A stretch of DNA of 64,000 bases from Pelodera strongyloides. Taxonomy: Eukaryota; Nematoda; Chromadorea; Rhabditida; Rhabditidae. Location: contig JAANDG010000442.1 of the NCBI GenBank assembly GCA_036852015.1, positions 60,350-124,349 of the forward strand. Reading direction: 5' to 3'. The notes under the pieces were generated by a model, which was given only the letters and a program-made list of their open reading frames with translations, made no database searches and was not told where the DNA came from. The translations under genes and the position numbers were made by a program. Positions within the stretch are counted from its first letter, which is position 1, and every line of letters starts with the position of its first letter. Of the stretch, positions 58,943 through 64,000 are shown piece by piece.

Positions 58943-59481
58943 TATTTATAAGTAGTGTGTTTATTACTTAATACAGTGTAGCTACTATTGTAATAGTAAA
59001 CAATGTTTATGTTTATTATTTGCTTAGAATAATTATTGTCAAATCAATAATATGGTAGAATTGCCGGTTTGTGAAATTCGATGTCATACACTGTCATTAC
59101 TACAGACTGCTATACTCGCTGTCATATACAGTAATACAGCCATTGATATGTCGTATAGACTTTCTGTATAGAATTGCTCACAAGTTGCATTAGGAATATA
59201 ATATAGAGCGCAGCAAGTATTTCACAAACCACCTATTATACCGCTTGAAACAGTATACTTGACATCTGATGCTTTATCATGAAATTTTGTCCAGTACACT
59301 GTAGGTCTATGTGCTTATTGGTGCACTTCATAATTGACAATGACATTACTTAATTTACTATTTAACTAATTATCATCAGGTAAACGTTCAGTTAGGTAAC
59401 AAATAGTTATTTTTAATTCGGTAACATCCACCACTCCAATCTACACCGACTGTGGTGTACATATTATTACGATGCGTTCTT

Positions 59482-59939
59482 TTAAAGGGAGAGGCCCACG
59501 AGAAAAAAGTTTTCCTCAATTTATTTGTGCAGAATGTCCGGAATTTAAGAAATATTACTGTGAAAACCGCAATGCTTGAAGCATAGAACTCACTGAGTTA
59601 TTCTCCGGCAAACAGTTCGGCGAGGTACCGTAGCCAGAAACAATTTTTGCGCTTTTAGGGAATTACTGTATTGGAAACGCCTCTTTATTAACGTAGGAAT
59701 GATCTTTATTCGTTTGACCATTATTATGTAGAGAAAGAATGCAAATGAACGGATATCAACCGTAAAAACTAATTTTGATGTAGCTGACTACGGTACCTGG
59801 CCGAACTGTTTGACGTTGAATAACTCTGTGAGTTCTAGGCTTCAAGCAATGCGGTTTTCACGGCAGTATTTCTGAAGTACCGGACATTCTGTACAAGTAA
59901 ATTGAGGACAACTTTCTTCTCGTGGGCCTCTCCCTTTAA
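59482..59939. mobile_element. TTAA-flanked foldback element 3
   Basis: TTAAAGGGAGAGGCCCACGA at the left and TCGTGGGCCTCTCCCTTTAA at the right. The arms extend inwards through GCAATGCTTGAAGC and the GGTACCGTAGCC region, so nearly the whole element is an imperfect hairpin. Confidence 0.88.
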
Positions 59940-60149
59940 CTCAGTGCTTCTAATGTGCCTCTTTGTTAATTGCTTCAGTTAATTGCTTTGAATCCCAGTG
60001 CCTCTAATGATCTGTTCTCTTTCGTTTTCTTGTAACTTGGTAACAATAAAGTCACTGTACTTTGCGAAAAATCTTAATAATAAAGGAGAATACACATACA
60101 CATGCCAGGTGTCGAGTTTTTTTAGAAAGCGCTCTTCTAGACATTGACG

Positions 60150-60345
60150 AAATATGGCGCACGAGTCGCGTGAGAACGGCGTGCAAAGTGCATTCGTCAA
60201 TGCGGCGGGGTGCAATACTGCACACGGGCCGGCACTTTGCCCGCCGAACTCACGCCGCTTGCACGCGAAAAGCCTGATGCGCAATAGCGTGAGTACGGCG
60301 TGCATGCGCCAACTTTATGGCGTGCGAATTTACGCCTTTGCGGCG
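60150..60345. repeat. GC-rich GTGCGCC-type repeat
   Basis: Dense runs of GGCGTGC, GCGTGAG and GCCGCCGAAC-like words with internal inverted symmetry. Related stretches are at 21806-21862, 23355-23480, 27190-27295, 28012-28090, 34370-34500, 42645-42680, 49118-49165, 55195-55270 and 63325-63380. Confidence 0.6.
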
Positions 60346-61209
60346 TGAAAGATAGAAACATGATGAAAAGACTTCGTTGCGGAGTCCGTTACAAACTCTT
60401 CTCCTTCATATAATAAGCTACTTGTCAGTAGTACGAGAAAAGATCATTTGAAAATTTTATGTTCCAAAACGAGATCGCAACAATGAAATAAAATTGAACA
60501 ACAAATTGACGAAGAGGTGGCAACAATTGGCAGTTGTAAAATATTATGGTCAGTTTTTTTAACAATTGAAAGACAAGATAATTAGTATAATTGGGTAGGC
60601 AAGGAAATTACCGTACGCTGTTAAAGCTCAAGAGGTTTTGTAAATGCTTAATTAGTCTTGTAATTAGGATAAAGATCAATTTTCAGTTAAAAGTAAATTT
60701 TAAATCACAGCTTGTAATTACATAAAATAGAACCAAAAAAGACCTATACTGACTATAGGAAAGATAAAAACATGTCACGAAGTACTGACCCGCACAAAGA
60801 CCTAATAAAATCAATAAAGTCGATAAAAGGCGATAAAAAATCGATAAAGGTCATTAAAAGAATCAAAATGGACACTATTTATATCACTGGCTTACGATCT
60901 AGTACCGTAACACTACGAAGAAAGATCTAGTAAGTCTAATATCCTAGTTTTCTTACATCCATAATTTAAACAGCCCACGTAAAGTCACATTATTTTCCCT
61001 CTTCCTTCTGAAACATCTAGATACGAACATTGTAAGAAAATTAGGATTGAAATATTGTAAGACACAGGGCACGGAACTTAAAGTGGTATGACACGCGGTT
61101 TGTGAAGCGTAGGTAGCGCAGCTGTCAAGCAAACCCTCAACAATCACTTTCCGCAGCATCAAGTCTCTTACATAAGTCATGGCATGGTCTCATTATCAGA
61201 CAGACACTG

Positions 61210-63745
61210 CTACAACCTAATAGACGCCGTGGAGTGGAACCCTTGACTGTCGAATGATTTTATACTTTCATTACTTTTCTCGTTCAAGTAAATCGGTTCC
61301 GACATCAAGTGAGGAGTGTGGAATCGACTGGAGAACACCGTTTCCAGAATGTACAACTTTTTTCGCTGCAGAAACCAGAGGACACCACCGCCGACGATGC
61401 ATAGGGTGCCTGGAAGGAAAATTGTAAAATTATAAAGAAATAAAGAAAGAGGAATATGAAGAAAGAGATAGTTAAAGGCAGAGAGAAATACGATAACAGA
61501 GAAAGAGAGGGAGACTTACAGAGAAAAAGAGAGATTTCCAGAGAGGGAGAAACAGGTAGAGAGAGGGGAGGGACAGAAATTCCGATTTACAGAGAGGGAG
61601 ATAGATATGTTGAGACTAGCGCTCAACTTTCGTGAAACGCATGCCTACATGAGATGTGGATTATGTAACACGAATTAGAATGGGCTGGATATTGGATAGG
61701 ATATAGAATGGGTTTGCAGTCCGAATTAGCATGCTAACTTGGATACATATATGAGTGGCACATAATCTGTTTATCCCAAGATCGACATGTAGCCGGATGC
61801 GGACGTGGACGTGTGGTGCTGATGGACCTGGCGTGGAGCGAGCAAGGACGAGTACGTGGCTGGACGGACCATCTACCGAAGAAAGAAGAGTGTTGTGTTC
61901 AAGGAACCTCAGGCCTACTGGAAGGCCGAGTCGGAGAAGAGAAGCGATGAAGCACCTCCGGCGTGTATGAAGAGGATTTCGACCCACTTGTTTCTGTTCT
62001 TAATAAAGATGGGAACCGGCCAATTGCTACTGTGTATTTCTTGTACTAATGCTGATTCATTTATGTTGCTGCCGTCGACGTGGTTACGTGTTGCTTCTGG
62101 GATCATCTTTGTGAAGGATTGGCACTCCTTTACAAGAGAACGAGAGATTTTCAGAGAGGGAGAAACAGGTAGATAGAGGGGGAGGGACAGAAAGTCCGAT
62201 CCGCCAGAAAGGTAGAGAGAGGGAGATATACTTATTCGATCTATAGAGAGAGGGGAGACAGAGAGAGAGGTGGGAGAGGTAGAGAGAGAGAAAGCGAGGG
62301 AGAGAGAGAGAGAACAAACCCCCTACCTGCCAGTAACGATGCCCAGAAGCAGTGTCCCCATACAAATTGTAGTACATCCCATCCATCTTCGCATTCAAAT
62401 CGTATAGAAAGCCGTTGTGGAGTCATCCAGTAGTAAAATCCATTTCCTGTAAGTAGGTGGGCGTAAGTACGAGGGACTTATTCGAAAAGTTGCCTCCGTC
62501 TTAAAGGGGTATGTTACGTGGTTTATGAAGCAAAATGCTGGGCTACATGTTGGTGTGATATGGCACAGAATTGATGGGCTACTTGTTGGTGTCTGGCACA
62601 GAATGAAACTAGATAAACTATATGTAATTCTATGTGAATGCAATAAATAATAATAAATATTGTTATATGTTTAGTGAAGCGTGGGGCACACCCACAACTT
62701 GGCTGATACAACATACGAATTAGCAACAATTCTCAAAACCAGGTGTAGAAAGTTTACAAAAATATACAAAATACCAACTTACCCATTAACGTAATGACTC
62801 CAACGAGTACAGTAGTCTGCGCAAAAAGGCTGGGTAATAGACTCAGAAATATCACGGCGACCAACCAACATCCGATGGCCATCCTGAAAATGCTACTTCT
62901 TCAGGAAATAGTCAAATTGAGTGAGGCGCTGTGAACGTAAGGGTTGGGCGCCACGGTTTCGGAGGCAACATGACTCTCCGGGAAATGCTGACATACGCGC
63001 GTATCAAGCTTTTGCTGCAAACAATCAAAAAGAGTTTCGTTGTACGTATTATGAGCTTGACACATTAATATAAACAATTATGATACAACCTACCAGTGGC
63101 ACCACATAGTGTAGTAACCAGCCATTCTGTACTGTCGTCCCCAGATGAAGCTGCCTCTGTCTACAGACATAAATTCGATCACCTACAAGACAAGATATTT
63201 GGGAAAGCTAAATGTGTGTGTTACTTATGTGAATACGATAAACTAAGCATTTGGGCATCGTGCAGTCGCTGCGAAAAAAAAGGTGGATCTGTGCCTGCGG
63301 TGTGTGCCGAGAGTACGCGTGGAAGAACGCGGATATACGCGAGGAGTGCCAAGGGTCCGCCAGTTGGGCGCTGGAAGTGAGCGGGTGCGAAACAATTGCC
63401 GTTTGCGTACATCTGCGCTTCCCTCCACTTTTTCATCCTGTGCATCACCGTGCACAGTGTCGTACACAACTCAGACGAATCCCACATACCTTCAGTATAG
63501 GAAAGGGTAGTCCTTTTTGCAGTGCCTTGGTCAGTTCTTGCTCCATTTCATGAACTGGAAAAAAGTTATTCCAATGTATCAGATAACAATGCATGGATCA
63601 GAAGTTTCGGAAACATCTTTTACAATTTTCGTTCATTTATAAAAAGAACAGGAAGTGGAGAAAGCCTTACCTTCCGAGAAGCTAAAACGCTCATTGAAGT
63701 TCAAGTTCATAAATTTTGGATTTTGGTTGTTGTTCAACGATATTG
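61210..63745 (-). CDS. doxa-1: Dual oxidase maturation factor (DUOXA / doxa-1), C-terminal 215 residues
   Basis: Six minus-strand exons in coding order, 63745-63671, 63554-63490, 63182-63094, 62883-62783, 62446-62327, 61409-61210; 650 bases, in phase, ending in TAG. The 5' exons lie beyond the right edge. DUOXA escorts dual oxidase out of the ER and supports peroxide production at the membrane. Matches to the family in order: FNERFSFSE with a following helix and ALQKGLPFPIL (vertebrate form YNEQFTW ... ALEKGLPDPVL), the loop YRMAGYYTMW (YHLAGHY), then hydrophobic segments WMAIGCWLVAVIFLSLLP, TTVLVGVITLMGNGFYYW and FWASLLAGTLCIVGGGVLWF. A 55-residue cytosolic tail ends in STASIRL. The gene converges on the astacin gene. 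Intron 2 from the end contains a family B-like half repeat, and GA tracts occur in the final intron. Similarity was judged by eye; the exon chain is supported by phase at five junctions. Confidence 0.88.
62225..62320. repeat. (GA)n tract in DUOXA intron
   Basis: Imperfect GA repeats directly adjoining the exon donor at 62326; a second tract is at 61435-61610 in the same intron. Confidence 0.9.
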
Positions 63746-64000
63746 CTGAAATAAACATATTCATGTTTCATGAACTACACAATAATTGAAAGAGATCTAA
63801 CGGGAGGCTTTTGAAAAGTATGTTGGGACAACTGTCTTCCCTTGTGTTGCAAATGAATATGTGCTCAGGACCTCTGCGGAACATGTCATAAGGAAAACCT
63901 TGAATTTGAACTCCCTTGAATAAAGGTGCACACTCTTGAAGAATTTTAATATCGTTAGAATAAAACATCGAGCAATGTATAAAATAAACTTACTTGATAA

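Larger units (their letters stand above)
58186..61209. other. Region between convergent astacin and DUOXA genes
   Basis: 3' UTRs of both genes plus repeats: a degenerate family B element (58290-58455), family C copy 3 (58773-58942), a TTAA foldback (59482-59939) and a GC-rich GTGCGCC-type repeat (60150-60345). No gene is supported. Confidence 0.6.

Noticed and set aside
62901..63013. Open stretch QKLDTRVCQHFPESH... as a terminal exon upstream of DUOXA exon 4
   Set aside because: Two frames are open over the same bases and neither fits the DUOXA family; direct joining of 63094 to 62883 keeps phase and family match, so this is intron.

Overview
The window is nuclear DNA from a nematode. Genes are cut into many short exons (mostly 50-180 bases) with T-rich TTTCAG acceptors. 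Several start codons sit just downstream of an acceptor with no upstream coding exon, as expected for spliced-leader trans-splicing. The protein families (NHL-1, BLI-3-type dual oxidase, NAS-4-type astacin with ShKT, a nematode-type globin) are nematode, and degenerate TTAGGC-like tracts resemble nematode telomere repeat. The species cannot be named from sequence alone; the 43-exon dual oxidase argues against C. elegans itself. Most long open frames in the window are microsatellite or repeat artefacts, so genes were assembled here by hand from splice sites, reading phase and protein similarity.

Layout. 1-3906 (minus): 5' part of an nhl-1 (RING/B-box) orthologue running off the left edge. 5484-7010 (minus): SRP9 followed about 260 bases later by a small unrecognised zinc-finger gene, a probable two-gene operon. 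7011-12285: intergenic, with a tRNA-derived SINE, a long CT tract and miniature inverted repeats. 12288-28260 (plus): complete dual oxidase, 43 exons, 1542 residues. 28261-40378: 12 kb with no convincing gene, rich in inverted repeats. 40446-44314 (plus): an 11-exon globin with an N-terminal acylation motif and a C-terminal hydrophobic segment. 44315-51980: repeats, GA tracts and one doubtful exon. 51981-58185 (plus): nas-4-type astacin, 11 exons, 349 residues. 61210-63745 (minus, open at the right edge): the C-terminal six exons of a dual-oxidase maturation factor (DUOXA / doxa-1).

How the genes fit together. Dual oxidase makes hydrogen peroxide and, with its peroxidase domain, crosslinks cuticle collagen tyrosines in nematodes. 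DUOXA is the membrane partner needed for dual oxidase maturation. Both are in this window, about 33 kb apart, separated only by a globin and an astacin protease gene. Vertebrate DUOX and DUOXA genes are also neighbours, so the linkage is the most interesting result here; whether it is ancestral or secondary cannot be decided from one window.

Mobile DNA. At least six families of short inverted-repeat elements share the same outer end, TTAAAG...CTTTAA, including one nested inside another. Other components are a TTA-flanked inverted-repeat element in an SRP9 intron, one convincing and one weaker tRNA-like SINE, a GC-rich GTGCGCC repeat family, a 24-base minisatellite and many GA/CT tracts.
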